The notes below the pieces were generated by a model, which was not told the DNA's origin, ran no database searches, and saw only the letters and a list, made by a program, of their open reading frames with translations. Made by a program: the position numbers and the translations under genes. From contig NC_045138.2 of the NCBI RefSeq assembly GCF_008831285.2, positions 13,590,571 to 13,654,570 on the forward strand: DNA of 64,000 bases, written 5' to 3'. Position 1 is the first letter of the stretch. Each line of letters opens with the position of its first letter. Positions 13,701 through 25,500 of the stretch are shown piece by piece. Origin of the DNA: Nymphaea colorata. Lineage: Eukaryota; Streptophyta; Magnoliopsida; Nymphaeales; Nymphaeaceae.

Positions 13701-14938
13701 ACAAATTTATAAAAATCCTTTAATAGGTGCTGCATTAAAAAATTCAGAGTGACTAGTTATGAGAGTTCCAGCCGCCAGCAATTGAAGCTAGTGACAGCGA
13801 ATTACGATTTCCATCAGCCCCTCATTGAAGAAGCTGCAAGGTACAAATCATATATGTTGCAAATTGGACAGGCATCTCCCAGTGAAATATGGATGGATTA
13901 AATGGGCTCAAGCAACAACCTAGGTGTCCTGTCAAGCTCCACTTTGGACAAAAAACTGTTAAATCTTTGATAACAAATTTTTTGAAAATTTCAAGTTATA
14001 TTTTCCTTCCGTCTTTGATTTTCCTTAGTTTTCCAGAATCATTAGTTTGTGCAACCACAAATTTTAGCTGGTTATGTATTGCACATGGTTCTAGGCACTA
14101 CAATTAAAAATGCAAGGGAAACAAGCTTACCATTGTCTCACAAATATCAAGAGCCTCCAGGGAACAGCCCACAAAATGATACAAAACATCATCACCAAGG
14201 GCAGTGTCTCTCAAACCCAATTCTTTTAAGAAAGGTGCATGTTCAAGAAGATGCACAAGAGATGATTGGCTTATACCTGCAAAAAAAAAAAGTTTGAACG
14301 TATAAATCAACACAACAAGTGGCCGTTTTCAATGCTAAAAATTCATATTTAGTGTTTGACTTACTTCTGCAACCACCTACGTCCAACTGTTGTAGTGTAA
14401 AGGCCAAAGGCTTTAAGTGCTTGGGATCACACTTTGTGCCAGTGAAACAATCAAAGGATGGAAAACCTGAACAAAGACATGATATTGACAGGTCCCCGAA
14501 GTAAGTATCAGCAGCAATAATGGAGGATAGCTGCTTAAACTTGAATACAGCCTTTGAAATTCCCATGTCGGTCAAGGAAGTGCATCCTTTCAGGTTAAGA
14601 TGAGATAACAAATTAGCAAGAAGTGATATATTTACCAAGTCCGAATCTGCATTATGAAGGAGAAACAAATTAAGTGCTCAGTAACCAACTAACCATTAAA
14701 ATTCATGCTTGAAGATGGACAATGTCTCTTTAAATGAAAGAAATATGGAGGAATATGCAGAAAACCAGAAATATATGCACATGGATAGGGGGTCACATTC
14801 ATTTTGCCTTTCACTCTTGGCTTCTTCCCCTTGAATGGCAGTCAAGTTGGAAGAGTCTCACCATCTGGGTGCAGACACCAGTGCAAAATATTTCCAAAAA
14901 AGTTGGGTAGGAGGACAAACCTGCACGTGTGTTTGTAT

Positions 14939-15011
<73 letters not shown>

Positions 15012-15104
15012 ATTTTAAACAAACAAAAACATATATTCATTGTTTATGACTTTATATTAATTAAATATAGATTTAGAAGACAAGACATTCAAAAAATGAG
15101 TCAG

Positions 15105-15143
<39 letters not shown>

Positions 15144-18100
15144 ATTTTAAACAAACAAAAACATATATTCATTGTTTATGACTTTATATTAATTAAATAT
15201 AGATTTAGAAGACAAGACATTCAAAAAATGAGTCAGCTGTCTCCAAGCCGTGAACCCTACCCATACCCCTGTCCAGATGTATTGACACAGATACGGGTAC
15301 CAGTGTCCAAATGACTTCAAAGCTCAGATCTCTCAATTCAAAGAGTACCACTTTACCACCATAGCACCATATTCTGTCCTAATTAACTATAGGGATTTGA
15401 GAAGGATTCTGAATAAAAGAGAACCAGCAACAATCAAGCATATCCACATGCATCAAAATGAGTACAGTAGTATACATGCATATTTTCTGAAGATATTGAG
15501 GAAAGTAGTTGCAAGTCTTTATTAAGGTAATTCTACTTTGAAAAGTGACCCCTCATGCAAGCCAGTGAAGTACTGAATTTACCTCTAAGCTCAGTGCGGC
15601 CTTCCAGTGATAACTTTGTGAGTTTTGAGAATGCAGGTCTTCCATTAAACACGTGAAGTTTACCAGATAATTGCTGATATCCATCAGTGACAGATGACAG
15701 TATTGAAGCTTTCAGCAGCATTACAGGACTACAGTCAACACTCAGGTCCATTTCACTGATGAGAGGGGAACTTTCCAACAGATTTAACATATTCTTCAAG
15801 TTGAGGTGAACATTGTATGAGGCTCTGAATATTCTTAATGACGGAAATGATAGATTTAATAGATTAACTATATCAGAGAAATGCACCCCTGGGCATTTGG
15901 AAAAGTTAACTTCACAAACTGCTTCAAAAGTGGCTGTTTTTAATGACATTTGAGAGAACATAAACTTATCATTTCTCAGACGGTCAAACTCTCTTAAAGA
16001 TTGCCTCACCCAGTCACTGAAGTTATTTGACTTGTATGGAAACTGGAGAAGGGACAGCACAAGCAACGGCCCAGTCACTTGTGGACAGCCTGAAAAGTCC
16101 AATTTCTGACAAAGGAAAAGGTGGGAAGTAATTTGTTAGGCATGATGGAACTTTTAATACGAACTTTTTAAAAAATATTGATCATCATTAAGTTACATAA
16201 AATTAACTGAGTCTCTTTTGAGTAAAAAGGTTATCTATTTCAAATGGCCTTCTGCAAAAACCATAAAGTAGGTTTATTAATCAGCTTAAAGTTAAAAATA
16301 ATCAGTCTCAGAAGCCAAATTATTCAACAAATAACTTGATTTATTTCAAGGCCTGCTGTTTTAGAATCTTAGCAATCTTCATGGGATTTACAATGTAACC
16401 TCTACACAAAGGAGCACAATTCAGGAGTCAATGTTGGACATCCATATGATAATATAATTGAACATGTTCATACATACTTGATTGTTTCTACAAATAAAAA
16501 GACTTACTCCTCACCAGAAGTGATGTTGTGGCGAGGAGTTCTTTGCACAGAGGTAAGACTTAGCTAATCAAAGTTTAGTATATTTATTTCATGCTTGAAA
16601 CAAACAAATCACACCATAGCAAGTAAAGGTAAAAGGAAAATACATATACATATACATATACCAGTGGCATCCAATCATTAGTCAAAATGCTGTTAAACAG
16701 AAAAGAAAGACTAAATGGTGGCCATTGGAACATCATCTATGATATATGTTACATGTGTGTTTCATAGAGTGCTTCCAAAGTAAAATGGGTCAACCAAAAT
16801 ACATAAAATTCACAGTGAATTTCAACTTAACCAGGAAAATGAAAGCTTGTCCCTCAGCAAGTTGACAGATATTAGTAGAAAACTAAAAATATTATCTAGT
16901 TGGATTGTACTTTTTTTTTTCCCCACTAACTCCAATTTGTCTCTTTATTCTTATTTTTTATTAGCATTACTTGTTATTTCTAATATACAAGAAAAAATAA
17001 TAAAAATCAGACGACTGTTTCAGATTCCCATAGATGAAATTGTGCTCTTCCATTCATTTTCATATCTAAGGATGCCCTTCATTCACATTTACTGCTTCAT
17101 TAGTTTAACCTAACTCTTACAGAAAAATCTAATTTTAAACAGGTAATGAAAGTTTATAAGTCCCTGATGGCATGCCTTTCGGAGACAATAAAATCAGGAG
17201 AACCAAGAAACTGTTATTGAGAGTTGGTGGAGAATTAGAATAAAGAGAGTCCATATCACTTTAAAAGAAGTATAACTCTAAAGAGATTAGAAGAATAAGT
17301 TAAAGCCTAGTCAAATTTAATGTCAAACAGAAAAGGTTCACATAATGGAAAAGACACCAAATATGAAATATAGAAAAAATATGCTGCTAGCACGTGTGAC
17401 ATTGCAGTTCAACACTGTAAAGAGAGAGAAAAACCTTTGTATTTTGTGTTAACCGAACTTTAAAATTATCATAATCAGCTTCCGATAGGGCACTATTTAT
17501 CATCATAGGCGGGTTGCTGATAATGTCAAGTACTAGGTGGATGCTTTTAGCTGCAAACCAGGAGAGACTGGGGAATCCACTTAGTCCTACAAAAGACATA
17601 ATTTCAGTCAGCCACTGCACTCATGTCAATGTGAAGGTGGCAACTATGTTTTTTCCACTAGAGGGTTTCTCAGCAAAAATATTCATTGCCAATGTTCAGT
17701 TTCTAGTGAAAAAGCACCAAAAGAATGTAGTTTCAAGCACTATGCAAATAAGCACATACCTAAGATAAACCCCAAGGGTAAAAGCCCAGGACGAACCTAT
17801 CCATAACAGAAAGCTGTACATCATTAATTGTAGGCAAAAGTAACACTTCAACGATCTACGTATCATTGCCTAAAAATGAAGTAGAAAAGGCCAACCATGA
17901 AACATACAATAAGAACAAGCCATACACATCATGCATCTCCCCGGAGAGAAGATAGTTCAGCCAAAGAGATTAATATTATGGACTCACCTTCTGCATAAGT
18001 TCAAAGCAACTGGCCTCAGAGTCTGCAGATTGAGGTGAGGAATCAACATTGTTAGTTATCCACGTCACAAGTGCTTCACATAGTTGCTTCTCACTGTCAA

Positions 18101-21100
18101 GGATTGTTGCGGTCAGCACCATCCAAGAAAAAAAGTAAATATAGCTTGGGGATAGTGACACACCTCTCCACTGTTAGTTGTGGATGTTTGATACATGATT
18201 CCAGAAAAGAATCGGGAATGCAATCGAAAGAACTATAAGAAGCAGCCTCTGCCTGTTTAAAACCATTTCAGCTTCCATTGTAACAATTCAAGGAGGATCC
18301 ATGCAGACACAACCACATTGAAGGACCATCAACTATACATGCATGTGTGCATTCTGAAAATCAAAACTAAGTACAGGAAAAGAAGAAAAAAACTGATGGC
18401 AAGGCAACACCAAACATTCTAATGAATAGTATGAGCTAAACACTGAAACAGTAGACAGTTTTTTGTGATTGTAAATCAGTCTCAGAAAAGAGTGTTAACA
18501 TGTATAATGATTAAGGACTATGGAGTAGGGGCATGCCCCTCCATGGCTCCATTGGCCCTGCATAACATGTGAAGTTCTACTTGGTCCCAGAAACATGTGC
18601 TTTGTCAGTTTGTCATGTGTGGTACCCATAACAGGTTCTGCACATCAGCCAACAGCAATTCTGGAGCTAAACTTTCAGTTTATTCATTTCACAATTTGGT
18701 TTTGTGATCAATGTGCAAGAATAGAAGTGTCCAATGCTAAATGTACGTTCAAGTCTTAGTGAACTGAACATGTTTTATGTTTTGCTTCAGACTTTCACTT
18801 CATGATTGGAAATTGATATATGTCATACAGGTGTTCAGAAAATGAAGCATAACTATTTGTGCAATATATATATATATATATAAAGAGAGAGAGAGAGAGA
18901 GAGATAGAGAGAAGAATAGTGTATCATGCATGCATCTTGGTACAGATGTGACATAAAATGCCCTGTGGCCCCCATGCACAACAGCACTACATGGCAAGTT
19001 TGTCCATTAAGGACGATTTTGAACCAGAACATGAATTCCTATCTGCCATTTTGCCCAATCCAAAGGAAAAACATACAATAGAGGAATCTGAAGAATATAA
19101 AAGTATATAGATGCATAGGTAAACATATATGTTTAATTTTGTGCAAAATATGTCCTGTTTACCAACATCTGAGTACATGATTTTTGTTTTAATTAAAAGA
19201 ATGACAAATGCATCAGTTCCACACATGCACATGCACACACATATCATGAAGTCCACAGTTGTCGTACATGTACATGCATGTGACAGATTGCATCCTCTTA
19301 TTGAGATTGCATATGTTGCACATGCCGTCCAACATACGTCCGTATGAACCCCAACATACATGGAGCAAGTTTTGTACCTACAAAGTTTTGTGCAAGCCAG
19401 GCACTGCAGTAGTCAAGAATAAATGGAATTCCTGCAACCATATTTAATCTATTATTAGAATGAAAATGATTATTAGAAGAAGCAGCACTGAGCATGCAGT
19501 CAATCTAATTAAATAGAAGGCTCACCATGCTCTATGCCAAAGTTCCAAACTACAATAATTTCAGGCAATGATATTTCCAGCGAACCAGAATCATCTACAA
19601 ACTTTCTTCCACACAACCAGCTTTCACACTCCAAGCATATTCTTTGTACTCCAAAATACAATGAACCCTGGAAATCAACATGCTTAATAATCCATGAATA
19701 GGTAAATCAGCAACTCCAATGCAATGAACAAGAATTGATATAGACAAGGAAGATACAGGGTTTTGGTCAGACAAAATGCCTGGAGTAATGACTGTCACCA
19801 CGTGTACAGCCAGGAAAAAGAAAAAAAAATGGTATAAGCTCCAAAGTGGAAAGCACATAAGGAAAGAGTTATATAAAGAGGGCGAACATTTGCTTCACTT
19901 CTCATGATAGTCCCTTTGCCACTTTCTCCAATATTGTTCAATATTCATCATATCTGCCTTTTTTGTATATCTAATCACAAGAACTATGTATTAGTGCCTT
20001 TGATAGATGGTTCAACATGCATTCTTCGGTTTTTTTTCTTTAAGTTTCAATGAAGGGCTAACTAAACAAAAGGAACAGATTACTTGTTCTGTTTCAGCAA
20101 CAGATATTAAAAAGGCCTCTACTGCTATTTGAATCATAGATATGCATGCATAAGCTTCCTTTTTTACAACTTCCTGCAAAACGAGGTATTTCAATGCCAG
20201 AAACAACCAATTATACTAATAAGATGAGATTGTCGTCAGGCAGAGATAAGTTAAGACATAGTTGATATGATATCTCATAATGAAAAAAAAAAATCGGTAG
20301 GCCACACTTAGGCAAGTTCGACCTAAGCTATAAGTCTAAAACCTAAATTCTGTGGATCATTTAGACATTACCAATGCCTATATAGTACATACAACCCTAA
20401 ATTGGGAAAACTGGCCACCAGGTAAACAGCACAATTACATTAGATTTAACATTTATGTAAACATAGAGCCCCTTTGACAGTTTGGAAGTAGGATTTATGA
20501 ACAGAAGGATCTAGAATAAGTGCAAGTCTAATTGCAAAGTCATCTCACCTCCAACAAGCTAAGAAAATTGGTGAGAGTAAACTCCACTGGATATCCATAA
20601 ATAAACTGGAGAATGGTTATGAATGACTCTAGATCCCAACGAACTGAGATGCAGTTCTTGCTTGATTCACTACAACAACAAAGAAACAACATCAAATCAA
20701 AAGAAACATAAATTACAGTTTGTAAGCTATGTCGTTGCTGAGCCCCACATAGTACAAGACTACAAGTACTGTCAGACATCCTGTAAACTGACTCATTTGC
20801 TGGTCATTAAACAGGATGACACGACAACATTCATCTCTAAAATTGCTCAATTCGTCAGCACATCAAAAGTGTAAAGAGATGCAATTTACAGAACATATTT
20901 TATCAATCTGAGGAACGCAAGATCCTTCTAGCAAACAGTGAACTGCTGATCTTTATTTTCAGAAGGAGTATGCTATCTCAAAATATGAAAAAGAAAGGTG
21001 AAACATTCAGAAGGAGTATGCTATCTCAAAATATGAAAAAGAAAGATGAAACAAGCGTGAATTGTAGCTTTAAAATATGAGGCAAACATGCTAGAAAAGT

Positions 21101-21847
21101 TCCCAAAAAAGCACAAGGACACGCAATTAGCTAATTACTACAAGCAGCAAAGGAATGCACATGGATATGCAACCGCAAACGCAATAGCTAGTTGCAAAAC
21201 TGAATACTTTGAGCAGATCCTGAGCTCTATATCTTACTCAGCAATTGAACTGCCGTCAATTAAGGTGGTGAAATATCAAGCAGCCAAGGTTCATTAATTA
21301 ACAATTCATGTCGACATTAACAAAGATTCTGCTAGTCATCAGGCTCGTTGAGTTTCTTTGTTTTTAGTAGTGATGAAAAACTGCAAGAATTCCATTCTCT
21401 TTTCTAGACAAGATTTCATTATAACCATAACGCGGAACCAAATACCTGTCGACTTTAATTGAATTAGCATGTTCGTATCATGGAAGGTCCATAAAAGATA
21501 CAATGACGCTAATAGTGCGCCTTCAGTTGACCAAGAACTAACCTATAGCTCCCGGATAGAAGTGCCTCGAAGTATCTAGAGCTCTCCATCAACCTTTGTA
21601 AAAGAAGATCACGAAAAGGAAAACATCAGACAGGAAAAGCGGATAATTGAGCACCGGGGAAGCGGAGAAAGAATGGTCACCGATCGCGATGAGCTCGAAT
21701 CCTGACAATTCTTGAACTGAGGATGGAACGGAGATCCCAATCATAGATATCCATGACCGAGAGGAATACTTCCTTGACCGTCGAAGAAGACGAATTCTCG
21801 AGTTCTAGCGTAATGAATTCTTCATCATCAGGAGACTTAGTTGCCAT
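10762..21847 (-). CDS. FBL11: BTB/POZ and LRR protein FBL11
   Basis: Nineteen minus-strand exons form one continuous frame of 968 codons: 21681-21847, 21543-21593, 20549-20669, 19526-19667, 19382-19431, 18164-18252, 17988-18093, 17760-17796, 17435-17586, 15583-16105, 14365-14646, 14131-14276, 12900-13268, 12580-12823, 12439-12494, 11978-12058, 11410-11454, 11268-11336, 10762-10935. All junctions keep phase. The order is BTB/POZ (about residues 15-125; SSRYFEALLSGSY, WDLESFITILQFIYGYPVEF), a BACK-like segment (about 150-275; IKHPQLTV, SEKQLCEALVTWI), then leucine-rich repeats to near the end (LNLKGCTSLTDMGIS, LKELGLRDTALGDD, GWPGLSLIHLEDCGNMT). Despite the FBL name it has BTB, not an F-box. 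The length is close to Arabidopsis FBL11 (At2g36370, about 940 residues). A role as CUL3-ligase substrate adaptor is inferred from the domains. Weak donors: GTAGGT after exon 5, GTTTTT after exon 9. It shares a divergent promoter with HDA9. Confidence 0.93.
12109..12197. repeat. 45-bp tandem duplication in an FBL11 intron
   Basis: A 45-bp unit containing AAAAAGGTAGAAATAAATGC and TTTTCAAACAC occurs twice in a row with about one difference, starting near 12109 and 12154. It lies in the intron between FBL11 exons 15 and 16 and does not touch splice signals. Confidence 0.85.
14947..15240. repeat. 132-bp tandem duplication with TA microsatellites in an FBL11 intron
   Basis: A (TA)n run at 14947-15009 is followed by a ~98-bp unique segment (15011-15108), a second (TA)n run to about 15140, and an essentially identical second copy of the segment (15143-15240). 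The offset is exactly 132 bp. It lies in the intron between FBL11 exons 10 and 11. The near identity implies a recent duplication, probably by slippage or unequal exchange through the TA tracts. Confidence 0.92.
18862..18913. repeat. Compound (TA)n(GA)n microsatellite
   Basis: ATATAT run passing directly into a GAGAGA run, in the FBL11 intron between exons 5 and 6. Chance open frames through it are not genes. Confidence 0.9.
20961..21056. repeat. 48-bp tandem duplication in an FBL11 intron
   Basis: AGAAGGAGTATGCTATCTCA and the following ~28 bp occur twice, at 20961 and 21009, with one G/A difference. It lies in the intron between FBL11 exons 2 and 3. Confidence 0.9.
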
Positions 21848-22433
21848 CGATTGCGAGCCGCGCTCTCCGACTGAGAAATTCGTAATTATAGACTCTAAGT
21901 TATGACATCCGAGGGAGAAAATTCGCAGTTATAGATTCTAAGATATGATATCCCAGGGAGACTCCATTGTGCTGCCCCTCTGAAGGCCTCTGAATTTCCA
22001 GAGAGCGAGAGGGAGGCAGGGAGGGAGGAAGAGACGGGGCTACCGCTGCAATGGCGCCTAAATGCACACTCTAGGGATCTCAACGGGTTGGATGAATTCG
22101 GATTGAAAATGGATCTGACTTGAGTCCAGCTTCACATTGGGTTACTGGTGCTGGATCTGGATATGGGCGCTAACGGATTTGTCTTCGGAAAACCAGATCC
22201 AGTTGGCGGTTCAGATCTAGAAAACCGGGTCCTAAAGATGCTATAGTAATCCTCGGTCCGTATGGTCCAGAACCGTAATAGTAATACTAGGGCCAAATTG
22301 GATCCAAGACCAGACCCCGTAGGCTCGGATCGAGTCGGCCCCGAGCTCAAGCTCCCGAACTCCGCCTCTTTCCTACGTTCCCAAGTCTTCGGCGTCCGTC
22401 CTCCCTCTCTCTCACCCTGCCTCCGCCATTAAC
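21848..22433. promoter_or_regulatory. Divergent FBL11/HDA9 promoter region
   Basis: Only 586 bp separate the FBL11 ATG (21847, minus) from the HDA9 ATG (22434, plus), so both leaders and promoters must fit here. The left part contains a ~35-bp near-repeat (AGACTCTAAGTTATGACATC near 21891 and a diverged copy near 21932). The centre (22100-22330) is rich in GGATC/GATCCG words. CT-rich leader sequence lies just before the HDA9 start. No clear TATA box was seen for either gene, in keeping with housekeeping-type bidirectional promoters. Confidence 0.6.
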
Positions 22434-22470
22434 ATGCCACCCAAGGACAGGATCTCCTACTTCTACGATG

Positions 22471-22504
<34 letters not shown>

Positions 22505-25500
22505 ATATTGAACTTCGAATTGCTTTTCCGCCAAGTCTGTGGATCGCGGAACGGTTGGTATGATACTCCAACAAATGGAAAAAAGGTGGAGCATAACATG
22601 GACGCGGTCTTTTCTGCTCTTTCTTCTTGGTTATTCTTGATATGGTGCTTCAGTTTTTCGGGTACGACAAAAGAAAAGGCATCGTGGATTTTGTTCTGGA
22701 TATATGCTGATTTCAGAAAAAACCTAAAAACTTTTGGACGCCGATAGCTATCGAAGTATTTAATAGTCTGAGAGCACGCTGCGAATTATGGCCTTAATTT
22801 TAGCAGGACGAGTAGTTGTTTGAGTGCAAAATTTAGTGTAGTGACAAGCGTTCACTTTTCTAGAGTTAGTATGACGAAATTCTCGGAACCCGGGATTCTT
22901 GATTCAGACGAAATTTTGGATAAACGCGTTCATCAGAAAACCAGGAACATGAGATGTAGTTCTGGTCCAAAAATGAATCTCCTGGACCTTCTTGCTTCTC
23001 TGGGACAAGTTGGCGTGCATCGCCTTACGTAGTCAATTGGTAAGGCGTGTCTACGAAATGCGTCGCTTGATTTCTCTCTCGTCTCACGGGTGCGTGGTCG
23101 ATGTCGATGATGCTTCTACTGTCTTCTTACAACTGTATTCTCATGGTGCTTCACGGAATATAAGGAACCCAGTGTTCCATAAATCTGTCCCAAGGTTCAA
23201 GGAACACTGTGTTAGTGTTCCATTAACCAAATGGCTCCTTATATATCATTTTGTTACAGCTAGGAAATAGTGATACCAATTCCCACACGCTCTATGCCTG
23301 TGACATGCACATTTGACAGATAATAGTGTTTGGTGAACGACTCGAGCACCTAACTTACTAATTTTCTCCAATGTAAATATTACAGGGGACGTTGGAAGTG
23401 TTTATTTTGGACCAAAGCATCCCATGAAGCCACACCGTATTTGTATGACGCATCACCTTGTTCTTTCTTATGATCTGCACAAGAAAATGGAAATCTATGT
23501 CAGTAATCATTGCCTGGCTTTCTTCCCCCAACTTTTTACATGTTCAAGCACAGTAGTCTTGATCAGATCTAACCTTTTCTCTGTTTGTTTCAAATTATTG
23601 TAGAGGCCTCATAAAGCATATCCTGTGGAGCTTGCTCAATTTCATTCAGCAGATTATGTTGAGTTTCTGCATCGAATAACACCAGACACCCAACATTTAT
23701 TCAGAAATGAATTGGCAAAATGTATGGTTTTGGAGATAATAACAAGTGTTTTCATGCTTTCTTTGATTTATGTTATGGTTCTGCTTAGTCCATGTTCTTC
23801 ATTCTTCCACATGGTTAGAGGATCATATGGTCAAACATTGTAATGAGGCAGCAAATCACCCAAGAAATCATATCAAGATCTTTATTGGAGGCAAACACTT
23901 CCATAAGAGCACTCAGGGCTCATTCAACACAACAGGTCAAAGAGTAAGAACTGAATATTATCGCAGAATTGGCTTAAAAGCTACACTGTGCTTAAAGAAG
24001 CGGCTCATCCCCTATATATAGAAAAAGAAAGAGAGAGAAAGGGGAGATAGTCATTAGCTTGCTTATTACTTACTGGCTGTTGGGACTAGCCAATGACTAG
24101 CTGCAGCAGCAGCACCCAAAAAACAGATAAGAAGATTAAAATAAGAAAAATAAATCACTGAAAACATGAAAATTGACTAATTTAACTAATCCTAAAAGAA
24201 ATATCCTAATAGTGTATATGTTTAAATCTTTTACATATGATACATTGTAAGACATGTTACATTATTTTGGGTGTTTTTCTGTCTTAATGTTATCAGTAAA
24301 TGATGGATAAATGATCAAGTTTTTGGAACTTTTGAGCATGCTTTGATCTGGGATTCTGGAGGTTCTCTTAATGTGTATTAAGGTGTACATTTCCCACAGA
24401 AGAAAGCCGTTCGCTTCTTAATTTTACTGCTAGGAAATGGTTCTTAACATCTTCAAAAGGGAGAACTTTTTCATATCTCGGATCTACTTTTGTAACACAG
24501 TTCCTAACTGGTTCCAAAGAGGAAAACATTTTCATATCTTGGGTCTAGTATTCATTGGTTTGCACTTTACAGTTGCAGTAACATTGGGAGCACTATTTCT
24601 ATTGTATGAATTCATTGTTGGCTATCTCAATAAATTCCATGTTTAAATTTTGTAAATGTTTATCATACATCATTTTCCATCTGACCTGATTTATCTGCAG
24701 ATAATCTCGGGGAGGACTGCCCTGTGTTCGACAACCTGTTTGAATTTTGCCAAATATATGCTGGTGGCACAATAGGTAGCTGCTGGTTCTGCCTTGATTT
24801 TTCTTGAACTGCTTAGATATACATGAAATATGGCTATTTTATTAATAGTGACCCAAGGGCTTTTTCACAAACCATAAATTATGCATCAGTAATTTTTTCC
24901 AAGCTTCATGTATGAGCTGCTATGTACTGTCCACATGATGCGTTCTCTCTCTCTCTCTCTCCCCATCTCTTTTGGTATTTGGTTTGTGCAGATGCTGCAC
25001 GGAGGCTGAACAATAAATTATGTGATATTGCTATAAATTGGTCTGGCGGACTACATCATGCTAAGAAGTGTGAAGCATCTGGTTTTTGCTATATCAATGA
25101 CTTGGTGCTCGGGATACTAGAGTTGCTGAAATATCATGCCCGGGTTCTATACATTGATATTGATGTACATCATGGTGACGGAGTTGAAGAAGCTTTCTAT
25201 TTTACAGATAGGTAGTGTTCATTTTAAAGTTTTTCTTTTGTTTATAGTGCTTTCTTTTAAGGGCTGTTTTTCAGTGAGATGATCACGTTCTCTTAGTCCT
25301 TCCTTCTGTAAATGTATTTGTTTTACTGCTTTCAGTGACATTTTGGACTGATATGATGCCACTGTCATGTGCTTAGTTACTGGATGTCTGTTTCCTATTT
25401 CACATTCATTTCTCCTTTTACTGTATTTCATTGTTCTAAATTTACTTTGATTTTTTAGTAAATTTGCTGACGTATTAAATTGGGTCTTGAATGTCTCTTT

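Noticed and set aside
14804..15314. Open frames rich in Ile-Tyr repeats
   Set aside because: Direct translation of TA microsatellites inside an FBL11 intron.
18987..19090. Extra FBL11 exon between exons 5 and 6 (frame with GKMADRNSCSG)
   Set aside because: Exon 5 joins exon 6 in phase and the joined product aligns in length with the Arabidopsis protein (AQNF then AEAASYSSF), leaving no room for it.
20012..20206. Minus-strand frame inside FBL11
   Set aside because: Exon 3 joins exon 4 in phase (SLLE then GSLYFGV); the frame lies in the intron between them.
23010..23060. tRNA-like stretch with GTAGTCAATTGGTAAGGC
   Set aside because: It resembles only a D arm; no acceptor stem or T-arm could be paired.
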